A stretch of DNA of 64,000 nucleotides, taken from NCBI RefSeq assembly GCF_001613305.1, contig NZ_BDCC01000017.1, positions 242,831 to 306,830 of the forward strand, read 5' to 3'. The stretch comes from Nocardia vaccinii NBRC 15922 (GTDB lineage: Bacteria; Actinomycetota; Actinomycetes; Mycobacteriales; Mycobacteriaceae). The stretch's first letter is position 1; each line of letters begins with the position of its first letter. A program made the position numbers and the translations under genes. A model generated the notes under the pieces. It had not been told where the DNA came from and ran no database searches. It saw only the letters and a program-made list of their open reading frames with translations. Shown piece after piece: positions 56,240-64,000 of the stretch.

Positions 56240-57475
56240 AGGGTGTCGCTTATGTCGCATAACCATTTCTTTCGATAGTATGTTCGAATGGATGAGGTGG
56301 TGCGGTACACGTACCGGCTTCGCCCGGGCCGCACCGCCGAGAAAGCGCTGCTGGCCGAGTGGGGGCGTTGTCGATGGTTGTGGAACGAAGCGGTCCACCA
56401 GCACAAATCCGGACAGAAACCGACGTTCGCGCGGCTCGCAAAGCTCCTCACGCGGGCACGACAGACGCAGCCCTGGCTGCGTGAAGGCTCGCAGGTCGCC
56501 CAGCAGCAGGTGTTGCGTGATTACGCGCGGTCGCTGGACCACTCCTTCACCGTGAAGAAGAGGGGTCGCCCGAAAGTGAAGTCCCGCAAGACTTCCCTGC
56601 CATCGCTGGCGTACACCAAGCGAGGGTTCTCGCTCCGTGAGGGTCGCATGGCACTGGCAAAAGGCATCACGATTCCGGTCGTCTGGTCGCGAGAGTTGCC
56701 GTCCGAGCCGACGTCTGTCCGCATCAGCCGGGACAATCTCGGGCACTGGTATGCCTCGTTCGTCGTACGCAGGGAGATCGCAGACCATCCACCCGGCAAG
56801 GGTGGTATCGGGATCGACTGGGGTGTGGCCACCACGGCGACGACCACCAATCCCGCCTTCGACCTGCCTCACCTCGGTCATCGCAGGCGATGTGCCGCAG
56901 AGTTGGCGAAGGCGCAACGCAAGATGGCGCGGCGTCACCGGAAGGCACCTCCGCAGTCGCGGGGCTACGCCGACGCGAAGCGGCGTGTTGCCCGACTGGC
57001 GAAGAAAGCAGCCCGGCAGACCATCCACGACTCGCGCGTGTGGGCCAAACGTGTCGTCGACCACCACGATCTGATCGCCATCGAGGACTTCGAGCCGAGG
57101 TTTCTCGCGAAGTCCTCGATGGCGCGTAAAGCCGCTGATGCCGCGATCGGTAGGGCCAAGCGTGAACTGGTCGAGCGGGCCAGGCGGGCCGGGCGGACGG
57201 CGTTGATTGTCCGGCCCGCATACACGACCATGACATGCAGTGCCTGCTTTGCGAGAACCAAGCAAAAACTGGAACTGCACGAGAGGGACTTCCGGTGCAA
57301 TGGTTGCGGTTTCGCAGACAGTCGCGATCGGAACGCCGCCAGAGTGATTCTGGCCGTGGCAGAACGGGGCCACGTCAGTGTCGAGGGCGTCAGACAATCG
57401 GATCATCTCCTCCGGGTGGGTGGTTCGGTTGCGGTCTGAGCTGGGAATCTCCCGCCGTAAGAGGAGAACCGTTAA
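56240..57475 (+). mobile_element. IS200/IS605-group element carrying only tnpB (boundaries approximate)
   Basis: A TTATG-TCG-CATAA hairpin at 56250-56262 precedes the tnpB gene and fits a left-end structure. Downstream of the tnpB stop, GGGAATCTCCCGCCGTAAGA then GGAGAACCGTTAA (57443-57475) resembles right ends of actinobacterial IS1341-like elements (hairpin followed by GAGGA..GTCAA-type end). No tnpA is present, so it needs transposase supplied in trans. The right end overlaps the stop codon of the amidase gene. Confidence 0.6.
56288..57439 (+). CDS. tnpB: TnpB RNA-guided endonuclease-type protein
   Basis: This 383-residue TnpB (OrfB) has an N-terminal helix-rich domain (RTAEKALLAEWGRCRWLWNE), RuvC-like catalytic residues in GIGIDWGVATTATTTN (Asp), LIAIEDFEPRF (Glu) and ADSRDRNAARVI (Asp), and a zinc finger with CSAC and CNGC (about 318-340). 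All catalytic residues are present, so it may still be active. TnpB uses an omega-RNA transcribed across the 3' end of the gene and right end as guide. The ATG at 56288 is close to the left end of the element. Confidence 0.9.
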   Translation: MDEVVRYTYRLRPGRTAEKALLAEWGRCRWLWNEAVHQHKSGQKPTFARLAKLLTRARQTQPWLREGSQVAQQQVLRDYARSLDHSFTVKKRGRPKVKSRKTSLPSLAYTKRGFSLREGRMALAKGITIPVVWSRELPSEPTSVRISRDNLGHWYASFVVRREIADHPPGKGGIGIDWGVATTATTTNPAFDLPHLGHRRRCAAELAKAQRKMARRHRKAPPQSRGYADAKRRVARLAKKAARQTIHDSRVWAKRVVDHHDLIAIEDFEPRFLAKSSMARKAADAAIGRAKRELVERARRAGRTALIVRPAYTTMTCSACFARTKQKLELHERDFRCNGCGFADSRDRNAARVILAVAERGHVSVEGVRQSDHLLRVGGSVAV

Positions 57476-58893
57476 GCTGCCACTCCTTCGGTGCTGAATT
57501 CGGGTGCCCGCAGGTGCCACTGCGTGGCCTGCTGGAATACGTCGGCGACGCGCAGGATCTCCGCCTCGCCGAACGCCGGCCCGGCCAGTTGCATCGACAG
57601 CGGCAGTCCGGCCGCGGTGAAACCCATCGGCACGGCCAGCACGGGATTGCCGACCGAGTCCCAGTACGGGGTGTGGATCAGACTGAACAGCGTGCCGACA
57701 TCGGTCAGACCGTCCGGGCCGGTAATCGATTCGAAAGTGGGCGCACCGACCGCCGCGGTCGGGCACACCACCACATCCACACCGTCGAACAGCTCACCGA
57801 CCGCATCCTGGGCGACACTCCGGACCCGTTGCGCCTGAACGTAATCCGCGCCCGATACTTGAGCGCCGATCGCCAGCATCGCCCGGGTCGCGAGGAAGTA
57901 ATCGTCCCATCGCCGCGACAGATCGGTGCGATGATAGGCCAAGGCCTCACATCCCATCGTGATCATGTCCGCGGTGATCATCTCCTGCCGGTAGGGCAGT
58001 ACCACTTCCCGCACGCTCGCCCCAGCCCGCACCAGAACGTCCACGGCCGCATCGAAGGTCGCCGTCAGCGCTGGATCGCTGTGCTCGGGAAAGTGCCCCT
58101 CACGCACCACCCCGATCCGCACGCCGCTCAGATCCCCGGCCCATTCCGGCACGGCGAACGGTGCGTCCACGCAGTCCGGATCACTGGGGTGCGCACCGGC
58201 GAGCACCTCGAGCATCGCCGCGCAGTCCCGCGCGCTGCGGGCCAGCGGCCCGATGTGGTCGAGGCTGTAACCCAGTGGCACACAACCGGATTTGGGCACC
58301 CGGCCGAAGGTCGGCATCAGTCCGCTGACCCCGCAGAACGCGGCGGGAATCCGGATGCTGCCCGCGGTGTCGGTGCCGATCCCGGCCAAGAACATCCCCG
58401 TCGCGACGCCGATCCCGGTACCCGAGCTGGACCCTCCCGGCCAGGTCGCCGGATTCCACGGATTCCGCGGTACCGGAAAGGGTTTGGTGGTATCGGGCAT
58501 ACCACAGGCGAATTCCATCGTCGTGGTCTTCCCGGTGAGCACCGCACCGGCCGCCTTCAGCCGCGCGACGACCGGCGCGTCCTTACCCGCACCCCACTCC
58601 CGGTCCAGGATCAGGCTCTGCGCCGTCGTGGGCCCCTCGGCCATGGCGAGAATATCCTTGACGCCCACCGGAATTCCGTGCAGCGGCCCGCGATCCCGCC
58701 CGTCGGCGAGGTCGGCGTCCGCCTCGGCGGAACGCTCGAGGGCGTACTCGTCGAACCGGGTCAGATATGCGCCCACGGTGCCGTCGAATTCATCGGCCGC
58801 GGCGATCGCCGCGCGGGTCAGCGCGACCGAGGTCGTCGTTCCGGCGCGTAATGCCGCGGCCGCGTCGGTGAGAGTGAGTGGTATGTCGGTCAT
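57472..58893 (-). CDS. GatA-type amidase
   Basis: This 473-residue amidase-signature enzyme has Lys in HGIPVGVKDILAMAEGPTTA (about 73-92), PGGSSSGTGIGVATGMFLAG (about 150-169) and the nucleophile Ser in GIGTDTAGSIRIPAAFCG. It hydrolyses an amide, perhaps an ureido or hydantoin-derived compound given the NCS1 permease in the same operon; this is inference. Its start overlaps the GntR stop (ATGA). The stop codon lies at the right end of the TnpB element, so the original C-terminus may have been altered. Confidence 0.86.
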   Translation of the reverse strand: MTDIPLTLTDAAAALRAGTTTSVALTRAAIAAADEFDGTVGAYLTRFDEYALERSAEADADLADGRDRGPLHGIPVGVKDILAMAEGPTTAQSLILDREWGAGKDAPVVARLKAAGAVLTGKTTTMEFACGMPDTTKPFPVPRNPWNPATWPGGSSSGTGIGVATGMFLAGIGTDTAGSIRIPAAFCGVSGLMPTFGRVPKSGCVPLGYSLDHIGPLARSARDCAAMLEVLAGAHPSDPDCVDAPFAVPEWAGDLSGVRIGVVREGHFPEHSDPALTATFDAAVDVLVRAGASVREVVLPYRQEMITADMITMGCEALAYHRTDLSRRWDDYFLATRAMLAIGAQVSGADYVQAQRVRSVAQDAVGELFDGVDVVVCPTAAVGAPTFESITGPDGLTDVGTLFSLIHTPYWDSVGNPVLAVPMGFTAAGLPLSMQLAGPAFGEAEILRVADVFQQATQWHLRAPEFSTEGVAA

Positions 58894-59630
58894 GACAGCT
58901 CCCTGCTGCTGGCACGCGAGACGAATCGGAATCGTTCGCCGCGGGTGTGGATGAAGGCGACGTCGAACGGATGGCCGTCGAGGTCGTAGATGATCTGTTC
59001 CATCGAGATCAGAGGTGTCCCCTCGCGCACGCCCAGCGCCGCGGCCAACGGTGCGTCGGCCGGTTCGCAGTCGATCACGAATTCCGAATCCGACAGCGCC
59101 ACACCGGAATCGGCGAGGAGTTGGTACCAGTCGGAGACGAACGGGGTGTCCCGCAGCGCGATCGCCTCGGGACAGCGCACGTAATTCGTCGCCAGGGCCA
59201 GCGGCTCGTCCTCGTGCAATGCCACGTACTCGAGCCGCAGACATGGTGTGCCCGGCGCGATTTCGAGCCGTTCGGCGATGGCTCCCGGGGCCGGAACCAT
59301 CGACCGATCCAGTTCGCGCGGACGCATCCGATGGTTGAACATGCTGCCCATGGCCGGCTTCATGACACCGTGCGCCTCCGGCAGCGAGGTCGTCACCGGT
59401 TCCAGCACGGCGTGCGTGCCGATTCCCTGCGTCCGTTCGATCAGGCCCTCGGTGCGCAGCAACGCCAGCGCGGCCCGCACGGTGGCCCGCGACGCCCGAT
59501 AGGCGGTCATCAGTTCGATCTCACTCGGCAGCTGCCCGCGCTCGTACCCACCGCCGCGCACCGTGGCGCGCAATATGTCCCGCAGCCGACGCACATCGTG
59601 GGCCCGCTGCCCGCCGGGCGCAGTCCGCAT
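58890..59630 (-). CDS. GntR-family regulator with UTRA domain
   Basis: This 246-residue protein has the GntR winged helix HDVRRLRDILRATVRGGGYE, RGQLPSEIELMTAYRASRAT and VRAALALLRTEGLIERTQGI (about 12-75). A UTRA-type ligand domain follows, with GTPCLRLEYVALHEDEPLAL and GTPLISMEQIIYDLDGHPFD. The start is uncertain: 59630 fits the domain, while 59708 overlaps the previous gene's stop. It probably represses the permease/isochorismatase/amidase operon in which it lies. Confidence 0.85.
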   Translation of the reverse strand: MRTAPGGQRAHDVRRLRDILRATVRGGGYERGQLPSEIELMTAYRASRATVRAALALLRTEGLIERTQGIGTHAVLEPVTTSLPEAHGVMKPAMGSMFNHRMRPRELDRSMVPAPGAIAERLEIAPGTPCLRLEYVALHEDEPLALATNYVRCPEAIALRDTPFVSDWYQLLADSGVALSDSEFVIDCEPADAPLAAALGVREGTPLISMEQIIYDLDGHPFDVAFIHTRGERFRFVSRASSRELS

Positions 59631-59704
59631 ACCCCTGGACGGTAAGCAACCACCGTTGCCGAGCGATCTCCCCTCCGTGACCGGGGTGTTACGGGTGAGC
59701 CCGA

Positions 59705-60067
59705 TCATGTCCGCGCCCCTCGGGCAACCGAATCCGGCAGGACCGCAGTCTTGTCGACCACCAGATCCGCAGGGCCGCAGCCGAGTTCGTCCACCACGTC
59801 ACCGTCCCAGCTGCCCGCCAGCAGGCCGCCGGCCGAGGACAGGTCCGGGGTCCGGCCACCCAGCCAGGGCCCCTGATCCGGATAGCCGGGTCGGTAGACG
59901 TGGCGGGTGAAGATCACCGGCATACCGGTGCGGCGGGCGTGCCGCACTGCTGTAGCGGTCCGGGTGACCGCCTCTCGGACTCCACTCAGGGCCATACCCA
60001 GGCGCGGCAGCGAGCCGTCCGGATGGCAGAAACCGTTCTGCATGTCGACGACGATCAGCGCCTTCAT
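59705..60067 (-). CDS. Shortened isochorismatase-family hydrolase
   Basis: The protein begins MKALIVVDMQNGFCHPDGSL with the conserved Asp of the isochorismatase/nicotinamidase fold, continues RTGMPVIFTRHVYRPGYPD, and ends LVVDKTAVLPDSVARGART at 120 residues. Family members are 180-220 residues and carry the nucleophile Cys in the missing C-terminal half (typically GV-T-xx-CV). The visible Lys (VVDK) is there, but the Cys segment is absent. It is therefore probably inactive or non-enzymatic. Start overlaps the permease stop (ATGA). Confidence 0.78.
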   Translation of the reverse strand: MKALIVVDMQNGFCHPDGSLPRLGMALSGVREAVTRTATAVRHARRTGMPVIFTRHVYRPGYPDQGPWLGGRTPDLSSAGGLLAGSWDGDVVDELGCGPADLVVDKTAVLPDSVARGART

Positions 60068-61719
60068 CGCGCCACCTCCAATTCGGGTTGTGCGGTGCGA
60101 GCCGCCACGGGCATACCCAGGGGCACAGCGCCTTTCGGTGGTCGCCACGCATTGGGTTTGCAGGCGTCCCGGCAGGCGCCCTCGGTCGAGCAGCACAGTG
60201 AGCACACGGTGCCGCCGTGGAACGGGCAGGTGGCCATATCGACCACGTCGTAACTGCCCTCGCACACCGAGCACGGGAGTTCGCCGTCGTGCTCGGGCAA
60301 TTCGGAGATCCGGGCGATGTACCAGCGGCCTCTGGTGAGCCAGGCGATCAGCGGCGGCAACACCAGTGCCAGAACCAATGCCACGAAGGGCGACAGGGCC
60401 GCGGCCGTGGACCCGAACGCGCCGTAGTAGGCGATCATCGACACCGCACCCGCGATCGCCATGGATCCGAAGCCGACCGGGTTCACGTTGTAGAGGTGCG
60501 CCCGGTGGAAGACCAGTTGCGGCGGAACGAGTTTCAGCCAGCGCTTGTTGATCACCAGATCCGCGACCATGGCCGCGATCCAGGCGATGCCGATATTGGA
60601 GTACCAGGCCAGCACCTCGACGATGTGGTCGAAGATGCCGATCTCCATGAGTACCAGGGACAGTCCGACCTGCAGGAAGACCCAGGCCGCGCGCCCCGGA
60701 TGACGATGCAGCAGCCGGGAGAAGAAGTTCGACCACGACAGCGAACCCGAGTACGTGTTCATGATGTTGATCTTGATCTGGGACAGCAACACCAAGGTTC
60801 CGGCCAGGATCAGCGCACTGGTGTGATTACCGGTGACCCGCTCGTACACGGCGGTGAACAAATCGACCGGCACACCGACCTGACCCGGGCTCAATGTGGT
60901 CGAGGCGTAGCCGACCAGAAGCGTGGAGGCGAAGAAGATCCCCATCGCGAACAACGCGAATCCCGGTCCGCCGAACAGCACCGCCAGCCGCCATCGTCCG
61001 CGCTTACCACGCTCCGGATCAGGCATCAGCCGCAGATAATCGCCCTGCTCCCCGACCTGCGCGGCCAGCGACAACTGCGCGGCGGCGATGGCGAAGATCG
61101 CCAGCACCGACATTCCGGCCACCCCTGCCGGGCCCACGCTGGCCGGATGCACCATATGCGTTCCGGCATCCGGCGCGGTGGCCGCGCTGCCCAGGGCGAG
61201 CCCGATCAGCGCGATCCACAGCGGCCAGGTCCACGCCTGGAACTTCGCGCTGAACGACATGCCGTAGAGGGTCAGCGGAATCATCACCACCGCCACCGCG
61301 ATATACGACAGGTGAATGTCCAGCCCGGTCAGCGCCGTGACCGCCTGTGCCATGATCGCGCCCTCGTAGGCGAGGAAGATGAGGGTGTAGGTCGCGTAGA
61401 CCAGTGAGGTCACCGTCGAGCCCAGATATCCGAAACCCGAACCGCGTGTGAGTAAGTCGATGTCGATGTGGCCGCGGGCGATGGCGAACGCGATCACGAT
61501 CGTCAGCGGCAGCGTCACCACCGCGGCGAGACCGAAGCCGATCAGCGCGTTGCCGAACCCGAACGAGTCGACGAACGCCGCGTCCAATGCGTAACCTGCC
61601 ATCGCGGATATCCCGACCAGGCAGGACAGGAACACCATCCACGGTGACCACTTGCGGAATGCGCCCGGCGTATATCGCAGGGAGTAATCCTCCATTTTGG
61701 GGTTGTCGGTGAAGCCCAT
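60064..61719 (-). CDS. NCS1-family nucleobase/allantoin-type permease with Cys-rich C-terminus
   Basis: This 551-residue protein has about 12 hydrophobic helices. It begins NPKMEDYSLRYTPGAFRKWS, then SPWMVFLSCLVGISAMAGYA, and has the NCS1 hallmark SFGFGNALIGFGLAAVVTLP. After the last helix comes a cytosolic segment with CSVCEGSYDVVDMATCPFHG, then GTVCSLCCSTEGACRDACK: about nine Cys in 45 residues, a likely metal-binding or redox-sensing tail. It is the first gene of a four-gene operon (permease, isochorismatase-like, GntR, amidase). AAGGGA precedes the ATG at 61719. Likely substrate is a hydantoin, allantoin or nucleobase. Confidence 0.86.
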   Translation of the reverse strand: MGFTDNPKMEDYSLRYTPGAFRKWSPWMVFLSCLVGISAMAGYALDAAFVDSFGFGNALIGFGLAAVVTLPLTIVIAFAIARGHIDIDLLTRGSGFGYLGSTVTSLVYATYTLIFLAYEGAIMAQAVTALTGLDIHLSYIAVAVVMIPLTLYGMSFSAKFQAWTWPLWIALIGLALGSAATAPDAGTHMVHPASVGPAGVAGMSVLAIFAIAAAQLSLAAQVGEQGDYLRLMPDPERGKRGRWRLAVLFGGPGFALFAMGIFFASTLLVGYASTTLSPGQVGVPVDLFTAVYERVTGNHTSALILAGTLVLLSQIKINIMNTYSGSLSWSNFFSRLLHRHPGRAAWVFLQVGLSLVLMEIGIFDHIVEVLAWYSNIGIAWIAAMVADLVINKRWLKLVPPQLVFHRAHLYNVNPVGFGSMAIAGAVSMIAYYGAFGSTAAALSPFVALVLALVLPPLIAWLTRGRWYIARISELPEHDGELPCSVCEGSYDVVDMATCPFHGGTVCSLCCSTEGACRDACKPNAWRPPKGAVPLGMPVAARTAQPELEVAR

Positions 61720-62037
61720 CGGTCGATCCCTTCGCTGTGCTGGATCGACAGTCCCAACCCCGTATTTCCGCCCCGTATCCACTTCTGTTGCGCCTCGTTA
61801 CGCCACCCGCCGCACCAGCACTCCCCCACGGACCTGCACCTTTCCGAACCCCCTCGGCGCTTACGCCGAAACTCCCACCGATCCGCCGCGAGAACCGAGC
61901 GAACCCCCAGCCCGCACATCCCGGGACGAATCGTTCGAAGGTTCGTCAGACGCCCTACCGAACGCCGACAGCCCGGCCTCCCGCGGTGCGGCGACGCGGC
62001 GCAGCCGTGCACCGGCAGCCAACGGTGGAGCCCCTGT

Positions 62038-62391
62038 TCAGGCCGGACCATCCGCGCGAAAGCCCTCGAACAGCCGACCGCCGACCCGGTCCAGTACCTC
62101 GGTGACCACCCTCTCCATGGGATCGATGTCGCCGAGCGCAACCGCACGGACCCCGTCGGCCAACGTCCGCCCGAAGGCTGTACCGCCGACCCGGTCGAAG
62201 TCCGCCAATTCACGATGCAGCCATTTTCCGGCACCGCTCCAGTGCTCGTTCGCGGTGAGCAGTAGTTGGGCCGTCACCTGCCAGAGCGCGACCCCGACCG
62301 CGAGACGTTCGTTCGCATCGCGTGCACCCGCGAGATCGTCGAGCAGATCGGTGACCTTGTAGCGCATGGCACGCAATTCCATATCGCTCAA
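62038..62391 (-). CDS. Conserved hypothetical protein, possibly N-terminally truncated
   Basis: The frame from the TTG at 62391 encodes 117 helical residues: MELRAMRYKVTDLLDDLAGA, VALWQVTAQLLLTANEHWSG and AGKWLHRELADFDRVG. The W-x-x-x-GKWL element resembles C-terminal helical regions of nucleotidyltransferase-like proteins. Protein-like codons continue upstream of the TTG (reading IHRLREHCARELSEGPNPL) to a stop near 62503 without a good start codon, so an N-terminal domain seems to be missing. Function unknown. Confidence 0.5.
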   Translation of the reverse strand: MSDMELRAMRYKVTDLLDDLAGARDANERLAVGVALWQVTAQLLLTANEHWSGAGKWLHRELADFDRVGGTAFGRTLADGVRAVALGDIDPMERVVTEVLDRVGGRLFEGFRADGPA

Positions 62392-62809
62392 CGGGTTCGG
62401 GCCCTCGGACAGTTCTCTCGCACAGTGCTCCCGCAGTCGGTGAATGGTCCCAGTGCTGCTGGTTCGCCTGGAATCGGCGGGCGGGTCACGTTACCGTGGC
62501 AGCGGGCGGGGCGAATGGGTGCAGAATTCGCTCCGCCCACTCGTAAATCGCTGTCGCCCCGATGATCTCGACCCTCGATCGCGCTCGCTCTCTCGCGCGG
62601 CCGATGTGTCGGCTCGTCCCGATGCGGCTACCGCCTCTCATGCCGCCCGACGCGCCAGCGACCGAGAAGCGGCCGGGGCGGTGTCACCCATCCACACCGC
62701 CCCGGCCTGCCACCCGCCGCCCGTTGCGCTCCGCACGTGTGGCGGCGATCCCCCTCCCGCATGGCGGGACAGCGAACATCTCGATGCCACAACCCTTCCG
62801 GGGCAACAG
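62392..62809. other. Intergenic region, partly remnant coding sequence
   Basis: The first 110 bases look like the 5' continuation of the 62038 gene without a start. The remainder (about 62505-62809) shows no gene or hairpin that I can support. Confidence 0.45.
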
Positions 62810-63532
62810 TCAGCTACCCGGGAGCCCCGCGATCGTGTCGGCCGGGGTGAATTCGTGGGCGTTGCGGGGGCAGGTGGTTCGGCCGAACAGGTAGGTGAGG
62901 TGTCGGGCGAGGACGGGTTGGCGGGCGGTGACCGCGAGGGTGTGCAGGCGGTGGGCGAGGCCGGTGAGTCCGGCGGGGGCGGCGGGGACGAGGTCCGTGT
63001 CGTCGGCGTCGTCGGCGAGGGAGTCGTCGTCCCAGCAGGTGAAAACGCCGTGGGTGCCGAGCACCACGAACATCACCGCCGAGCATTCGGGGCATTTGAT
63101 CTCGAATTCGCCGCCGAGCAGTCCGCCCAGCCGGCGCGACCATTCGGTCTCGCCCTCGAAGGCCAGCATGCTGCGAACGCGGTAGAGGAAGGCGTCCGGT
63201 TCGTGGTCCTCGTCGACGCACTTCTTCGCCAGATCCATCCGCACTCGAGCCAGGAGCGCCGCGATATCCCGCGCATACCGCCCGCGAACGGCCCCGGCGT
63301 GCGGATCGGCCCGCGCGAGCAGATCTCCCGCGAGTTCGATCGCTCGCAGGCGGGTCAGCGGGCGGCCCTCGCGGGCCAGCGCGGCGAGTGCGGGCAGGGC
63401 TGCGCAGGCGTGCTCACCGATGTGCCGGTAGTACAACTCCTCTCGCAGGTTCGACCACACCCCCGAATCCATGCCGTCGTCGGACAGTTCGGCGAGAAGG
63501 GCAACCGCTTGTGGGCGAAGGAGATTCGACAC
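62810..63532 (-). CDS. Hypothetical protein with helical repeats and a CxxC zinc-like motif
   Basis: This 240-residue protein has a helical N-terminal half (LLRPQAVALLAELSDDGMDS, HIGEHACAALPALAALAREG) reminiscent of short HEAT-like helices. A FEIKCPECSAVMFVVLGTHG segment (about 147-166) has one C-x2-C pair; a further Cys lies in GVFTCWDDDS. Function unknown. The GTG at 63532 is preferred because the frame further upstream is composed of Arg/Ala-rich shadow sequence. Confidence 0.6.
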   Translation of the reverse strand: MSNLLRPQAVALLAELSDDGMDSGVWSNLREELYYRHIGEHACAALPALAALAREGRPLTRLRAIELAGDLLARADPHAGAVRGRYARDIAALLARVRMDLAKKCVDEDHEPDAFLYRVRSMLAFEGETEWSRRLGGLLGGEFEIKCPECSAVMFVVLGTHGVFTCWDDDSLADDADDTDLVPAAPAGLTGLAHRLHTLAVTARQPVLARHLTYLFGRTTCPRNAHEFTPADTIAGLPGS

Positions 63533-63755
63533 GCATCCATCCAACCAGGCGCACGGATCGCGGCGCCCCCCAGGAGTGGATATTCGCCCCCGCGCGAATG
63601 CGCGGCGGACCCCCCTTCGTGCCCGGCAGTCCTGATACGGTGTAAAACGGATGCCCAGAACAGTGTCCACGAAGTGCGGCTGCCGCCGCTCGCAGCGTGA
63701 GGCCCGTCCCGAGCGCGGATGACGCCTGCTGCCGGCCGGAAGGAGTGCCGCGATC
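63533..63755. other. Divergent intergenic region
   Basis: These 223 bases precede the divergently transcribed hypothetical and thiolase-family genes. No clear promoter motif or palindrome is apparent. Confidence 0.4.
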
Positions 63756-64000
63756 ATGCCCGACAACTCACCCGACTCGGTGACCCCCGATACGCCGGTA
63801 CTCGTCGGCGTCGGCCAAGCCTCGGAGCGGCGCGGCGACACCGGATATCGCGCCTTGTCGGCCGCCGATCTGGCCGCGGAGGCCGTGCGCGCCGCATTCA
63901 CCGATACAACCGCGGACCCGGCCGCCCTGGCCGCCGCACTCGACATCGTCGCGGCCGTGCGCGCATTCGACGATTCGAGCCCCTACGCCACCGCCGCACT
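63756..64000 (+). CDS. Acetyl-CoA acetyltransferase (thiolase)-family protein, N-terminal part, cut by window edge
   Basis: About 81 residues are visible: MPDNSPDSVTPDTPVLVGVG, then QASERRGDTGYRALSAADLA and AEAVRAAFTDT. The DTPVLVGVGQASER and YRALSAADLAAEAVRAA elements are typical of the actinobacterial thiolase-like acetyl-CoA acetyltransferase group. The catalytic residues lie beyond the window. AAGGAG lies ten bases before the ATG. Confidence 0.75.
   Translation, partial: MPDNSPDSVTPDTPVLVGVGQASERRGDTGYRALSAADLAAEAVRAAFTDTTADPAALAAALDIVAAVRAFDDSSPYATAA

Overview
The window is high-GC actinobacterial DNA and most likely comes from Nocardia or a close mycolic-acid-containing relative. Supporting signs are a secreted antigen-85-type mycolyltransferase/esterase, a two-FHA ABC exporter of the Rv1747 type, a remnant of a Mce-associated protein, a WXG-type candidate type VII secretion substrate, a PtpB-like phosphatase, and many acyl-CoA, TetR and SDR genes. 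Gene density is high, with frequent 4-bp start/stop overlaps. No rRNA, tRNA or CRISPR array was seen.

Layout. 1-8.6 kb: a partial MaoC-type dehydratase, a hairpin-rich stretch with a 33-residue peptide, a PucR-type regulator, an Ag85-like esterase, and an export-themed group (tatA, tatB, three related small secreted Cys proteins and a Tat-exported FAD oxidoreductase). 8.7-15.4 kb: two convergent paralogous TetR genes sharing a motif at their start codons, an NAD(P)-binding protein, a fatty acyl-CoA ligase, a PtpB-like phosphatase, and a peroxiredoxin/SnoaL pair divergent from its probable TetR repressor. 15.5-25.5 kb: a minus-strand acyl-CoA operon (ligase, thiolase, MeaB GTPase, DUF35 protein, lipid-transfer thiolase-like protein), two coupled SDRs on the plus strand, and a hydroxycinnamate module (CoA ligase, hydratase/lyase, MarR). 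25.7-36.9 kb: MuiA-like protein, amidase, FHA-ABC exporter, two flavin monooxygenase-type enzymes, and a SnoaL-HxlR-methyltransferase operon behind a perfect palindrome. 37-46 kb: a WXG-type protein operon, a kinase-like ATPase, a LysR/Tat-lipoprotein hydrolase pair, a MarR-MFS operon, and a cupin divergent from an ECF41/SigJ sigma factor. 46-56 kb: an MpaB-like oxygenase and a CrtC/AttH-like protein leading into a chimeric hmgA/aldehyde-dehydrogenase pseudogene, then PhoU, a Tat-exported multicopper oxidase and its TetR, an HxlR/DHFR-like pair and a Trp/Gly-rich secreted protein. 56-62 kb: a lone TnpB element abutting an operon of NCS1 permease, shortened isochorismatase, GntR and amidase. 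62-64 kb: poorly characterised genes and the start of a thiolase-family gene.

Recurrent themes are one-component regulators with visible operators beside the genes they probably control, catabolism through CoA thioesters, and gene decay (hmgA'/ald', internally deleted Mce-associated protein, methyltransferase remnant, truncated isochorismatase, 3'-end tandem repeats). The most interesting items for follow-up are the Tat/small-secreted-protein locus, the twin-TetR locus with start-codon operators, and the WXG-protein operon. All functions are inferred from sequence motifs and context only.
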